Assembly: GCA_017993775.1 (NCBI GenBank)
Contig: JAGOMA010000006.1
Span: forward strand, 1 to 64,000
Length of the DNA stretch: 64,000 bases
Direction of reading: 5' to 3'
Source of the DNA: Chloroflexota bacterium
GTDB taxonomy: Bacteria; Chloroflexota; Anaerolineae; Promineifilales; Promineifilaceae
Shown: positions 46,692 through 54,773 of the stretch, piece by piece
How the letters are laid out: each line of letters begins with the position of its first letter
How positions within the stretch are numbered: position 1 is the first letter of the stretch
The notes under the pieces: generated by a model
What the model was told of the DNA's origin: nothing
What the model saw: only the letters and a program-made list of their open reading frames with translations
Databases searched by the model: none
Translations under genes and position numbers: made by a program

Positions 46692-47402
46692 TTACACGGT
46701 TCCGCCGGAAATTTGGATGAGATATTGCATCGCTTCCTGGTCTAAAATCGTGAAGCGGCGGCCTTTGACAGATATCCATTTTTCTCGCCGAAAACGTCCG
46801 AGCGCTTTGTTGATGCTGACGCGGGTGGCTCCGGTCATCTCCGCCAGATCGGTTTGCGTGAGGGAAAGATCGATGCGAATGCCTTCGGCCGTTTGGATGC
46901 CGTGCTGGTCGGCGAGGTTGAGCAGCACCCTGGCCAGGCGAGCGGGCAAATCCAAAAAGAAAATGTCGCTGATCTGGCTGTTTAAATTACGCACCCGCTG
47001 CGTGAGCGTGCGTAAGACGTGCAGGGCAAAATCGGGATTGTTGCGCAAAAAGCGCATGAAATCTTCGCGGTGCAGGGTCAGGGTTTCTGTCGGCTCGATG
47101 GCCTCGGCTGAGGCAGAGCGGGGAGCTTCGTCTAGCAGGGCAAACTCGCCGAAGAAATCGTCCTTGCCTAAAATGGCCAGCAGCGCTTCTTGTCCTTCCG
47201 GGGTGGCGGTGGTGATCTTGATTTTGCCTTTTTGGATGATGTACAGCAACCCACCAGGATCGCCGTAATGGAAAATGATTTGGCCAGGGCTAAAACGGCG
47301 GGCAACCAGGCGAGCAGACAATTCTGCGAGTTCGTCCTGGCTTAATTGGGCGAAAAATGGCACCTGGCGCAGCGCCTCATCAATATGCCGATTTTGTTGC
47401 AT
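46692..47402 (-). CDS. Crp/Fnr-family transcription regulator
   Basis: A 236-residue regulator with an N-terminal cyclic-nucleotide-binding fold (about residues 15-125: RRFSPGQIIFHYGDPGGLLYII, then FFGEFALLDEAPRSASAEA) and a C-terminal winged helix-turn-helix (TQTDLAEMTGATRVSINKAL). RSASAEA is near the cAMP-binding RTATVxA pattern of true CRP, so a nucleotide ligand is possible; Fnr-type cysteines are absent. ATG 47402 is preceded by GAGGGG six bases away, which decides the start over the codon at 47420. I saw no exact octamer in the gene, although TCGGCCGT occurs once. It is probably a single gene. Confidence 0.88.
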   Translation of the reverse strand: MQQNRHIDEALRQVPFFAQLSQDELAELSARLVARRFSPGQIIFHYGDPGGLLYIIQKGKIKITTATPEGQEALLAILGKDDFFGEFALLDEAPRSASAEAIEPTETLTLHREDFMRFLRNNPDFALHVLRTLTQRVRNLNSQISDIFFLDLPARLARVLLNLADQHGIQTAEGIRIDLSLTQTDLAEMTGATRVSINKALGRFRREKWISVKGRRFTILDQEAMQYLIQISGGTV

Positions 47403-47423
47403 TACTTTCCCCTCTTCCACTGC

Positions 47424-47451
47424 TTTCTCAAGGTTTCCCGATCCTGAGAAA
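47424..47451. promoter_or_regulatory. Possible operator upstream of the Crp/Fnr gene
   Basis: TTTCTCA (47424-47430) and TGAGAAA (47445-47451) form a 7-bp inverted repeat with a 14-base centre, 22 bases upstream of the start codon. It could bind the regulator itself or be a weak hairpin; spacing is wider than a classic Crp site. Confidence 0.3.
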
Positions 47452-47596
47452 TTATGATTTGGTTTTTAGGTGGGCGTCCAGATAGCCCAAAGAATTTTAT
47501 GGCGATGATGCTGTTCGCGCCAGAGGATGAATGCCTTGGGATTTTGTAGAAGCGCAAGCTTTTGTGATCTGAACGATTATTTTTGTGACGATTCTG

Positions 47597-47720
47597 ACCC
47601 TAAGGGTCCGTATGTTTTTAACGTGGTAAGTTTGGTCCAATCTCCCAGATTGGACCAAACTCCGAGATTGGACCAATCTGCAAACTCAAAAGTTAATGAT
47701 GTACGAACCCTAAGGGTTTG
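47597..47720. repeat. Variant repeat with CCTAAGG arms and ATTGGACCAAT palindromes
   Basis: GACCCTAAGGGTCC starts at 47597 and a matching AACCCTAAGGGTTTG lies near 47707. Between them are three copies of a TTGGTCCAA or TTGGACCAA palindrome: TTTGGTCCAATCT, AGATTGGACCAAACT and AGATTGGACCAATCT. The same mixture occurs at 28908-29037. The whole gap from 47421 to 47790 has no gene; it ends with AACCTGAACAG, the flank of the main hairpin family. Confidence 0.8.
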
Positions 47721-47790
47721 CTCCCGATAAGCTAGACCTTTTGGTTAAGGTCTTTCCAGAGGAACCTGAACAGATACCGTGTTATATTTT

Positions 47791-48660
47791 TTAAGGGACA
47801 ACAGAAGTTGTTTTTGTCTGGCTTAATTTTATCTCATCGTAGACATGTTCCAAACTTTGTTTGATTTGTCGTTTGACCCAGTCTTCGGGGAGGGCGCCAA
47901 GTGGGAATTGGGTGATGAATTCAGGGACGTAGCGGGCGATTTCGTCGCGAGGTTCCTGGTTTTGCCAGTGATGGGCGGCGCGATCTTGTAATTTGCAGAG
48001 AAAATCGCGCACGGGCTGGATGGCTTGCCGGTCGCATAATGGGCCGCGCCCGGGGACGATGGTTTGTATATCGTCGGGCCAGTTGGCGAGCATGTCCAGG
48101 CTGTCTAGCCATTGTTGGCAACGGCCGTCTCCCAGCAGCGGGAAGGTGTTGACGACCAGGGTATCGCCGGTGAAGAGTACACCTGCGTCTGGAACATAGA
48201 CGCAAATGTTGCCGGTGGTTGGTCCCGGCGCGGCGATGAGGCGAATTTCTCGATTGCCTCTGAAAAGTGCCAATTTTTGACTAAAGCTGACGGCTGGTCG
48301 TTCGACGGTGGCATTGTTGAGTTCGCGGCCGCGATCCGGGTAGCGGGCATTGAGGCTTTCGCTGAAGTTGAGAGGGTAGCGTTTATCGTAGCTGTTCAGG
48401 CGCACGGCCGTTTGCTGGTGGGTAATGGTGGGGGCGCTGAGCCAGCGGGTGTTCAGGGTGCGGTCGCCGCTGTAGTCTGTGAGAATGACAAATTGCAGGG
48501 GATATTGGTTCAGGCGGTGCAGCCGAATGGCCCAATCGCGCGCTTCACGCGGGAAGGTGGGCACGTCAACGGCGATTGGGCCTTTGTAGGTCAGAATCGC
48601 GCCGACATTGATGCCGGCGTAATGAGTTTCGACGAAGATGTTTTTTCCCAGTTCGTTCAT
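47791..48660 (-). CDS. Metallo-beta-lactamase-fold protein lacking zinc ligands
   Basis: A 289-residue MBL-fold protein, but the metal site is gone. The first metal motif, normally HxHxDH, reads D62-Y-S64-G-D66-R67; the histidine of the HTPGHTPG-like segment is Pro147 (APGPTTGN); and the GHG motif is G204-R205-G206. Only Asp66 and Asp166 (FTGDTL) remain. The fold-defining strands are intact, with no frameshift, so the gene appears conserved as a non-hydrolase, perhaps a sensor or binding protein. Its ATG overlaps the stop of the AlaX-like gene in an ATGA, indicating coupled translation. It is the third gene of a kinase-AlaX-MBL set. Confidence 0.85.
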   Translation of the reverse strand: MNELGKNIFVETHYAGINVGAILTYKGPIAVDVPTFPREARDWAIRLHRLNQYPLQFVILTDYSGDRTLNTRWLSAPTITHQQTAVRLNSYDKRYPLNFSESLNARYPDRGRELNNATVERPAVSFSQKLALFRGNREIRLIAAPGPTTGNICVYVPDAGVLFTGDTLVVNTFPLLGDGRCQQWLDSLDMLANWPDDIQTIVPGRGPLCDRQAIQPVRDFLCKLQDRAAHHWQNQEPRDEIARYVPEFITQFPLGALPEDWVKRQIKQSLEHVYDEIKLSQTKTTSVVP

Positions 48661-49904
48661 GAAGATTTGGAGTGGGTGGGTATGTGTTGGATAACGGCCG
48701 TATACACCTCATCCAGCGCGTGTTGGACAGTTTCTTTGGCGGCTGCCGGTCCGCCGCCCTGGGCGTAGGTTGGGCTGCCGCCGCCGCCGCCCTGGCCTAA
48801 AGCGGCAAAAGCCGCAGACAACAGCGATTTCATGTTTCCCGGCGCAGTCTCAGACCGGGCAAACACAAACTGCGTCTTCGTTCCGACCTGTCCCAATAAA
48901 ACGATTACGCCGGGATGTTGGGTTAACTGTAAAGCCAGGCTTTTCAAATCGGTGTAATCCTGGTCGGCAAAGAGCTGCTTGACGATGATTACATCTCCCA
49001 GTCTATCGCCTTCGTTTAAGAATTGCAGCGCAGCCAGCCGCTGCCGTTCTTGCTGCTCTTTTTTCAGGCTGCGCTGCGTTTCGCGGGCTTCCTCGCGCAG
49101 TCGCAAAACCGCCTCGGTGATTTGATCGGCGCCGGTGGTAAACGTGGCGGTCAGCGCGCTGACGATCTCGTGTTTTTGACTATAATCTTGAAACGCGCGG
49201 CCGCCGCAAGCAAATTCGACGCGTAGTTTTTCGCCACGCTTTTCGGTTTTGATGATTTTGAGCAGGCCAACGCCGCCGGTTTGGCTGACATGCGTGCCGC
49301 CGCAGGCGGTGAGGTCAAAATCCTGGATGTGAACCAGGCGAAGTTCATCGCCGTTGGTGGCCGGGATTTTGCGGATGGGCAGGGTTTCGGCTTCCGACCG
49401 GGTGACGAATTGAATGGTGACGGGACGATTTTGCCAGATGATCTGGTTGGCCAGCTGCTCGACGGAGGTTAGAACGGCCGTAGCCATCTCCGTCGTATCC
49501 AAATCAATCGTCACGTTGTTATCGCTTAAATGAAAGCCAACCGTCTCCGCCTCCGCCAGCCGGATAAACGCCTGGGAAAGGATATGTTGGCCGGTGTGCT
49601 GCTGCATATGGTCCAGCCGCCGGTTCCAATCAACCGCTCCGCTGATTGTTTGCCCACTGGCTAAACCCTCGGCCTGCGTTTGGGGGAGCCAGTGCAAAAC
49701 AGCCCCATCCGCTTCGCGCACCGTGACGTCGATAACCGGAATCTGGTCAATCCAGCCGCGATCCGCCGGTTGCCCGCCAGATGTCGGATAAAAATAGGTG
49801 AAATCCAGGACGATGGCGGCCCGTTTTTCCTCTATGAATTTCTCGGTAATGGTTGTGGAAAAGGTTGTGGTGTACGCGTCCCGATAATAGCGTCTAGCTC
49901 TCAT
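48657..49904 (-). CDS. AlaX-like alanyl-tRNA editing protein with DHHA1 domain
   Basis: A 415-residue homologue of the editing half of alanyl-tRNA synthetase. Zinc ligands are complete: HTGQHILS (His103, His107) and ACGGTHV (Cys201, His205). A coiled-coil helix (about 260-290) and a glycine-rich DHHA1 domain (GQGGGGGSPTYAQGGG) follow, as in long AlaX proteins that hydrolyse Ser-tRNA(Ala) or Gly-tRNA(Ala) in trans. The aminoacylation domain is absent, so this is not AlaS. The N-terminus overlaps the sensor kinase gene by 11 bases and the C-terminus overlaps the MBL gene by 4. A link between tRNA editing and a sensor kinase is unusual. Confidence 0.88.
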   Translation of the reverse strand: MRARRYYRDAYTTTFSTTITEKFIEEKRAAIVLDFTYFYPTSGGQPADRGWIDQIPVIDVTVREADGAVLHWLPQTQAEGLASGQTISGAVDWNRRLDHMQQHTGQHILSQAFIRLAEAETVGFHLSDNNVTIDLDTTEMATAVLTSVEQLANQIIWQNRPVTIQFVTRSEAETLPIRKIPATNGDELRLVHIQDFDLTACGGTHVSQTGGVGLLKIIKTEKRGEKLRVEFACGGRAFQDYSQKHEIVSALTATFTTGADQITEAVLRLREEARETQRSLKKEQQERQRLAALQFLNEGDRLGDVIIVKQLFADQDYTDLKSLALQLTQHPGVIVLLGQVGTKTQFVFARSETAPGNMKSLLSAAFAALGQGGGGGSPTYAQGGGPAAAKETVQHALDEVYTAVIQHIPTHSKSS

Positions 49905-52020
49905 TACGTCGTCTGCTTTCCATCCAGATTGGCAGGGTAAAATTGAACCGCGCGCCGCCGCCCAGGGCGTCGTCTACCCATATTTTGCCGCCGTGGGCTT
50001 CTACTGCGAGGCGGCAAAACGCCAAACCAAGCCCCAGCCCTTTGGAATAGGTATCTGTTTTGATGCGGCGGAACTTTTCAAAGATAGTGTCGCGGAGCGC
50101 TTCAGGAATCCCTTCGCCCTGATCGCTGATGCTGATGAGGATGTAGTCCGCATCGTTTTGTCGGGCGTCGAAGGTTATTTGCAGACTGTCTGGGCTGTAT
50201 TTGATGGCGTTGTCTAGCAAATTGATGAGGACACGCCGAATCATGTCTTCCTGAGCGTAAATGTCTGGTAAGGCTGCGGGGATGTTGCGAATCAATTCGA
50301 TTTCCCGTCTCTCGTAACTGGGCTTCACGGTGTCCCATACGTCTTCGATCATTTTGACGAGGTTCACCCTGCTTTGTTCGGTGATGGGGTGGCCTGCTTC
50401 CAGGGAGTTGATATCCAGCAGGGAGCGAATGAGGGTTTGCAGGCGGCTGCTGCTGCGCATGGCGATATCCACCATCTCCATGAGGATGGGGTTGCTGTCT
50501 TCCGGCAGTTCGTAGGTGAGTAGTTCCAGGCTGGAGATGACGTTTCCCAGAGGGCTTTGCAGGTCGTGGAAGAGCATGGCTTGCAGGTCTTTGCGCATTT
50601 CTTCCAGTTCGATTTGTTTGGAAATGTCGTGGTGGATCCACTGGATGAGTTCGCTGTCTCCGTAGGGCGTGCGTTTGGTGTAGATTTCGACGTGGATGCG
50701 ACGGCCGTTTTTGGCCACAATCTGGCTGTTAAAGACGCGCACAGAATGGGGCTGCATCCGCCGCACATTGGGCAGCGAGGCTTCCGGAATGTGCAAATCT
50801 TTGATGTTCATTTGCAGCAATTCCTGGCGCGAATAACCGATAAAGGCAAAAGCGCGCCGGTTTGCTTCGATGATTTTTCCCGAAAAATCAGCCAAAATGA
50901 TGGGGTCGATGCTGTCTTGGAACAGGCCGGTGTAACGAGATTCAGCCGCCTGAGTAAGGGTGAACTGCTGCGCGTTGGCAATCGCACTGCTGGCGATGTT
51001 TGCCAGATTTACCAACAAGTTCAGATCGTCGTTGGTGAAGACGCTGTTAATCGGATTGATCGCCTGAATAGTTCCCAGCACTTCGCCTTTGTAGGTCATG
51101 GGCGCGCAAATCATGGCGCGGGTCTGGTAACCGGTCCGTTCGTCGCCCATTGGTTTAAATCGTAGATCGGCGCTGGTATCGGGCACGTGTGCCGGCGTGC
51201 TGGTTTCCATGACCCAGCCAGATAGCCCGTGATTGGATGGCAGGCGCAGCCCCACAATACTTTCGCTGCCAATGCCTTCGGCGACCTGGTAAACGAGTTC
51301 GTTGCTTTGTTTGTCTACAAGGGCGATGGAAATGGCTTCGGCGTGGAGCAAATCGTTCATCTGCGCCAGCATGAGCTGCATCACTTCGTTGATGTCCAGG
51401 GTGGAGTTGATGGTGCGGCTGGCGTCGTTGAGCAGGGTGGAGATGCGCAGCTGGCGGCGAGATTCTTCCAGGAGGCGGGCGTTTTCGATGGCGTTGGTGG
51501 CCTGGTTGGAAACGGCCGTTAACAATGCCAAATCGCGTTGATTAAATTGCCTCTTGCCGGGCGTGCGAATGGTAGCCGCGCCAATTGTGCGTTCGCCAAT
51601 CTTAAAAGGCGTACACATGATCGACCAGGATTCTCGCGCAGTGACATGTTCCCCGCTGCGCGGCAGCCAACGCGGGTCTGCGCAAGAATCATCAATGATC
51701 ACCGGCTCGCCCTGGCGCACAACCAGACCGGCCAGGCCCTCTTCTAAGATATTCTTATAAAACAGGTCACTGTTGTTTTCGACGGGGTTGTCGCCGGCCG
51801 GCCAGATGTGTTCGACTTGTAGATGTTCGTTGACCAGGATGATGCTGCCGTCGGCTGCTTCTAGCTGCCGCACTACAATCATGAAGACACGGGGTAAGAG
51901 CGCGCTGAGATCACGGCCGTCTGCCTCGACTTGCGTCAGAATATGGCTGACATCATACAGAGCCTGTAATCTCTTGCTTGCCTCTTCGTCTTCTATGATT
52001 TGTACGTTCGAGATGTCCAT
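49894..52020 (-). CDS. GAF-GAF-PAS sensor histidine kinase
   Basis: A cytoplasmic sensor kinase of 708 residues with no transmembrane segment. Two GAF domains (about 25-180 and 195-355) are followed by a PAS domain (about 365-480, with YTGLFQDSIDPIILAD and FIGYSRQELL), a HisKA domain with phospho-acceptor histidine in FHDLQSPLGN (about residue 483), and a HATPase domain with N box (NLLDNAIKYSP), G1 (DQGEGIP) and G2 (GLGLGLAFC). All kinase motifs look intact. No response regulator is adjacent, so its partner lies elsewhere. It heads the unit containing the AlaX-like and MBL-like genes. Confidence 0.9.
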   Translation of the reverse strand: MDISNVQIIEDEEASKRLQALYDVSHILTQVEADGRDLSALLPRVFMIVVRQLEAADGSIILVNEHLQVEHIWPAGDNPVENNSDLFYKNILEEGLAGLVVRQGEPVIIDDSCADPRWLPRSGEHVTARESWSIMCTPFKIGERTIGAATIRTPGKRQFNQRDLALLTAVSNQATNAIENARLLEESRRQLRISTLLNDASRTINSTLDINEVMQLMLAQMNDLLHAEAISIALVDKQSNELVYQVAEGIGSESIVGLRLPSNHGLSGWVMETSTPAHVPDTSADLRFKPMGDERTGYQTRAMICAPMTYKGEVLGTIQAINPINSVFTNDDLNLLVNLANIASSAIANAQQFTLTQAAESRYTGLFQDSIDPIILADFSGKIIEANRRAFAFIGYSRQELLQMNIKDLHIPEASLPNVRRMQPHSVRVFNSQIVAKNGRRIHVEIYTKRTPYGDSELIQWIHHDISKQIELEEMRKDLQAMLFHDLQSPLGNVISSLELLTYELPEDSNPILMEMVDIAMRSSSRLQTLIRSLLDINSLEAGHPITEQSRVNLVKMIEDVWDTVKPSYERREIELIRNIPAALPDIYAQEDMIRRVLINLLDNAIKYSPDSLQITFDARQNDADYILISISDQGEGIPEALRDTIFEKFRRIKTDTYSKGLGLGLAFCRLAVEAHGGKIWVDDALGGGARFNFTLPIWMESRRRNES

Positions 52021-52173
52021 AACTATTCTGAATTCTAGAAAATGGTTCTTCTATCGATTATACGCCATATCTTCGACGTGCCTACCGTTAATTTTAAACA
52101 AAAGAAGTGCTTTAGGTAACTGCAAGCCTGTAAACTCTTGTTTTGGGCCCGGGCCAGGGTTTGTGCCACCACA

Positions 52174-52213
52174 GATTGGCGACCAGAAAATCAACGATTT
52201 TCGGTCGCCAATC
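52174..52213. repeat. Long near-perfect hairpin upstream of the kinase operon
   Basis: Left arm 52174-52192 (GATTGGCGACC, an extra A, GAAAATC) pairs with right arm 52196-52213 (GATTTTCGGTCGCCAATC), with a single unpaired base and a 3-base loop. It lies in the gap (52021-52278) between the protease stop and the kinase start, beyond the protease coding strand end and before the kinase gene, and could act on either transcript. Confidence 0.6.
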
Positions 52214-52278
52214 GCCAAATGCGCGGCGGTCTTGTTTGTCTGAGGCCGAATCATTACCTGATTTGTACGGCCGTATAT

Positions 52279-53661
52279 TTACCGGGATAAAGACGGCAAA
52301 TAAGTATATAAAATCTGGTTAACAGACCGAACCGTGAACGATGCCGTGTCCGAAGCGGTTCCATCTCCAACCTGTACCGTCACCACCGTACTGCCCAACC
52401 AATTGGTCGTAGGATTGATGCTGATCATTGCCCCGTTTAGCGTTACACCGGCGGCCGGATCAGGCGTGTTGACAATGGCGTAGGTCAGATCGTTCAGGCC
52501 GCTGGTTCCCAAGATGGTGTAATGAGTCAGATCAAGCGCGTCCGGCCGAGTTTCATTTTTTAGCAGCAATTGATCTGGCAAGGTGAAAAACGTGGGCGGA
52601 GTGTAAATTGGCCCGGTTGACCAGCCCATATCTTGGAAGATGCCCAGAACGACCGGGCCGGGGTTGTAGTTTGTTTCCCCTTTGGCTAATGAATAGGTCA
52701 TCAGGGCGTTTAGCGTGTTGTTGTAGATTTCGCCCAGGTGGGAATAGCTGGAACCGGAGCGCCAGGTGGTGGGAGCGTACAAAGCCACGCGCGCGCCGCC
52801 ATTGGCCATGTTGGCAATCGGGCCGTCAAAATAGAGGGCGTTGCTGATGAGCTGATCGCCCAAACTGGTTGATAAATTGGGGAAAGAAAGCAAAGGTTGG
52901 CCGGCATTATTTTCGGTGTAATGGTCATAGACCATTGGGTTGATCGGTGTGGGCAGAGAACCAGGGTAGCCCCAGGAGCCAATGCCACTGGATACGCTCA
53001 TCGAGCCTAAAAAGCCCAGGCCGTGGCCAAGTTCGTGCAAGACAACCGTCGTGAAATTGTAGTCGGTGCTGGGGGTGGTGTTGCCTGTGCCGAAATACCA
53101 GTTGGCGTAGACGCTGCTAAATTGGGCGACTACTTCAGGGCTGCCGCCATTCAGGTCGGCGCCGGCCAGGGCATTGGCCAGAGCGCCGGGATACCACGTC
53201 GAGGCGCGGGGGAAGCTGGCATTGTTACGATGAACTGTGTACGGACCGGCCGAACCAAGAACGCCTGGACTCAGGGGGGTCCAATAGGCATTGACTACGA
53301 TGGGCACAGGGGAGTTGATGAGCGTTTCCCAAATATCGACGGCGAATTGGAAAGCTGTTTTGGCTTGAGGATTTAAGTCCCAGGTTGTGGCGGCATCGAC
53401 GTAATTGACGATGATCGTGGCGGTGGCGGCTGAATCCGGGTCGCGGGCATTGAAATGGGCGGGCGGCAGCACGGGTTTGGCGCTGCTCACCCAATCGTCG
53501 CTGCGCAAGACGACATATTCTGCCGGGGAAACGATGCGGCTGTTGGGGTCTGGTGCGGCGGTGGGGGTGGTTTGGGCTGCGGATGTGGCGACCAGACTGA
53601 AGAGCAAACCAATTAGCAGGATTGTTAGGCTGGTTGTTTTGACGCTAGGCTTTGAAAGCAT
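52279..53661 (-). CDS. Secreted metzincin-like zinc metalloprotease
   Basis: A 460-residue exported protein. A signal peptide is clear (about residues 1-29, TILLIGLLFSLVATSAAQ). HELGHGLGFLG (His209, Glu210, His213) is the HExxHxxGxxG form of the metzincin zinc site, and NALMTYSL about 105 residues later is a plausible Met-turn, with SHLGE before it a candidate third ligand. The C-terminus (about 365-445) resembles a cadherin- or Ig-like domain followed by YLPSLSR. Octamers are absent within the gene. It is probably a peptidase acting at the cell surface or released; targets are unknown. Confidence 0.82.
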   Translation of the reverse strand: MLSKPSVKTTSLTILLIGLLFSLVATSAAQTTPTAAPDPNSRIVSPAEYVVLRSDDWVSSAKPVLPPAHFNARDPDSAATATIIVNYVDAATTWDLNPQAKTAFQFAVDIWETLINSPVPIVVNAYWTPLSPGVLGSAGPYTVHRNNASFPRASTWYPGALANALAGADLNGGSPEVVAQFSSVYANWYFGTGNTTPSTDYNFTTVVLHELGHGLGFLGSMSVSSGIGSWGYPGSLPTPINPMVYDHYTENNAGQPLLSFPNLSTSLGDQLISNALYFDGPIANMANGGARVALYAPTTWRSGSSYSHLGEIYNNTLNALMTYSLAKGETNYNPGPVVLGIFQDMGWSTGPIYTPPTFFTLPDQLLLKNETRPDALDLTHYTILGTSGLNDLTYAIVNTPDPAAGVTLNGAMISINPTTNWLGSTVVTVQVGDGTASDTASFTVRSVNQILYTYLPSLSR

Positions 53662-53714
53662 ATCATTCTCCGTTGAGTTTTAAGAGTTCGCTCGTGATTA
53701 ACTTTGGTGCTTTT

Positions 53715-53750
53715 AGATTGGTCCAGTCTTGAAGCCTGGGCCAATCTCCT
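53715..53750. repeat. Degenerate AGATTGGTCC repeat
   Basis: AGATTGGTCCAGTCT and GGGCCAATCT resemble the ATTGGTCCAAT palindromes at 28945 and 47640. They lie in the 110-base gap between the protease and tsaD genes, with a CCCTAAG remnant just before tsaD ends. Confidence 0.5.
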
Positions 53751-53771
53751 CAGGTTAAATACTCTGGAACC

Positions 53772-54773
53772 CTAAGCAAGTTGCAGGCTGGGGATGACGT
53801 CGATATCCAGGGAATCTCGACGGCCGTTCACGTAATGCCAATGCGCGGCGGCCCCAATCATGGCAGCGTTATCGGTGCAGAGAATCGGCGGCGGGTAAAA
53901 GACAGGCACGGAGATCTGCGTGCTCATGGCCTGGCGCAACCCGCTGTTGGCCGAAACGCCGCCGGCCAGGTGAACGGCCGTTACCCCATGCGCTGCGGCA
54001 GCGCGTTCCGTTTTGGTCACCAGCACATCGATCACTGCCGCCTGAAAACTGGCCGCCAGATCATTGAGGCGCATGGAACCGGGGTGTTTTTGCGTTTCAC
54101 GCAAGACGGCCGTTTTTAGACCGCTAAAACTAAAATTAAACCCATCTTCCATTACGGCGCGCGGAAATTGGTAGGCTTTGGGATTGCCCAGCCTGGCGGC
54201 TTTGTCGATGGCCGGCCCGCCGGGAAAGGGCAGCCCCAGGACACGGCCTACTTTGTCGAACGCCTCGCCGGCCGCGTCGTCCAATGTGCCGCCGAGATGT
54301 TTGTAACGGCCGTGATCGGTCATCAAATAGAGTTCCGTGTGGCCGCCGCTCACCACCAACGTCAGGATGGGAAACTCGATTTCGGCCGCCTTGCGTGACA
54401 ACCACAACGAGTAAATGTGCCCTTCGATGTGGTTGATGCCCAACAGGGGCTTGTTCCGGCCCAGGGCGATCCCTTTGGCCATGTTTACGCCCACCAGCAG
54501 CGAGCCAACCAATCCCGGCCCCTGGGTCACCGCCAGACAATCCAGATCATCAAAGCCCATGTGGGCTTCGTTCATGGCCTGCATCACCACAGGGTGAATG
54601 ACCTCGATATGGCGGCGGGAGGCGACTTCAGGGAAGACGCCGCCGTACTGCGCGTGCAAATCGATCTGGCTGGCAATGACGTTGCTCAAGATGGTTGTGC
54701 CGTTCTCAATGACGGCCGCAGCCGTTTCGTCACAAGAGGTTTCAATCGCAAGAATTCGGGTTGTTTGGTTCAT
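53772..54773 (-). CDS. tsaD: tRNA threonylcarbamoyladenosine transferase TsaD
   Basis: Catalytic subunit that transfers threonylcarbamoyl to A37 of ANN-decoding tRNAs. The 333-residue chain is full length. It begins ILAIETSCDETAAAV (ATP-binding first loop), includes the metal ligands in NHIEGH (His115, His119), VVSGGHTEL and DDAAGEAFDKVGR, and ends with LAGGVSANSGLR and ICTDNAAMIG. Its ATG overlaps the selA stop as TAATG, so the two are likely co-translated. The partners TsaB, TsaE and TsaC are not in the window. Confidence 0.96.
   Translation of the reverse strand: MNQTTRILAIETSCDETAAAVIENGTTILSNVIASQIDLHAQYGGVFPEVASRRHIEVIHPVVMQAMNEAHMGFDDLDCLAVTQGPGLVGSLLVGVNMAKGIALGRNKPLLGINHIEGHIYSLWLSRKAAEIEFPILTLVVSGGHTELYLMTDHGRYKHLGGTLDDAAGEAFDKVGRVLGLPFPGGPAIDKAARLGNPKAYQFPRAVMEDGFNFSFSGLKTAVLRETQKHPGSMRLNDLAASFQAAVIDVLVTKTERAAAAHGVTAVHLAGGVSANSGLRQAMSTQISVPVFYPPPILCTDNAAMIGAAAHWHYVNGRRDSLDIDVIPSLQLA

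Noticed and set aside
46570..46779. Upstream extension of the metallophosphoesterase gene
   Set aside because: It would cross a hairpin element and enter the Crp/Fnr coding region; the family N-terminus begins exactly at ATG 46569.
48657..49904. Alanyl-tRNA synthetase (AlaS)
   Set aside because: Only the editing and DHHA1 parts exist in 415 residues; there is no aminoacylation domain.
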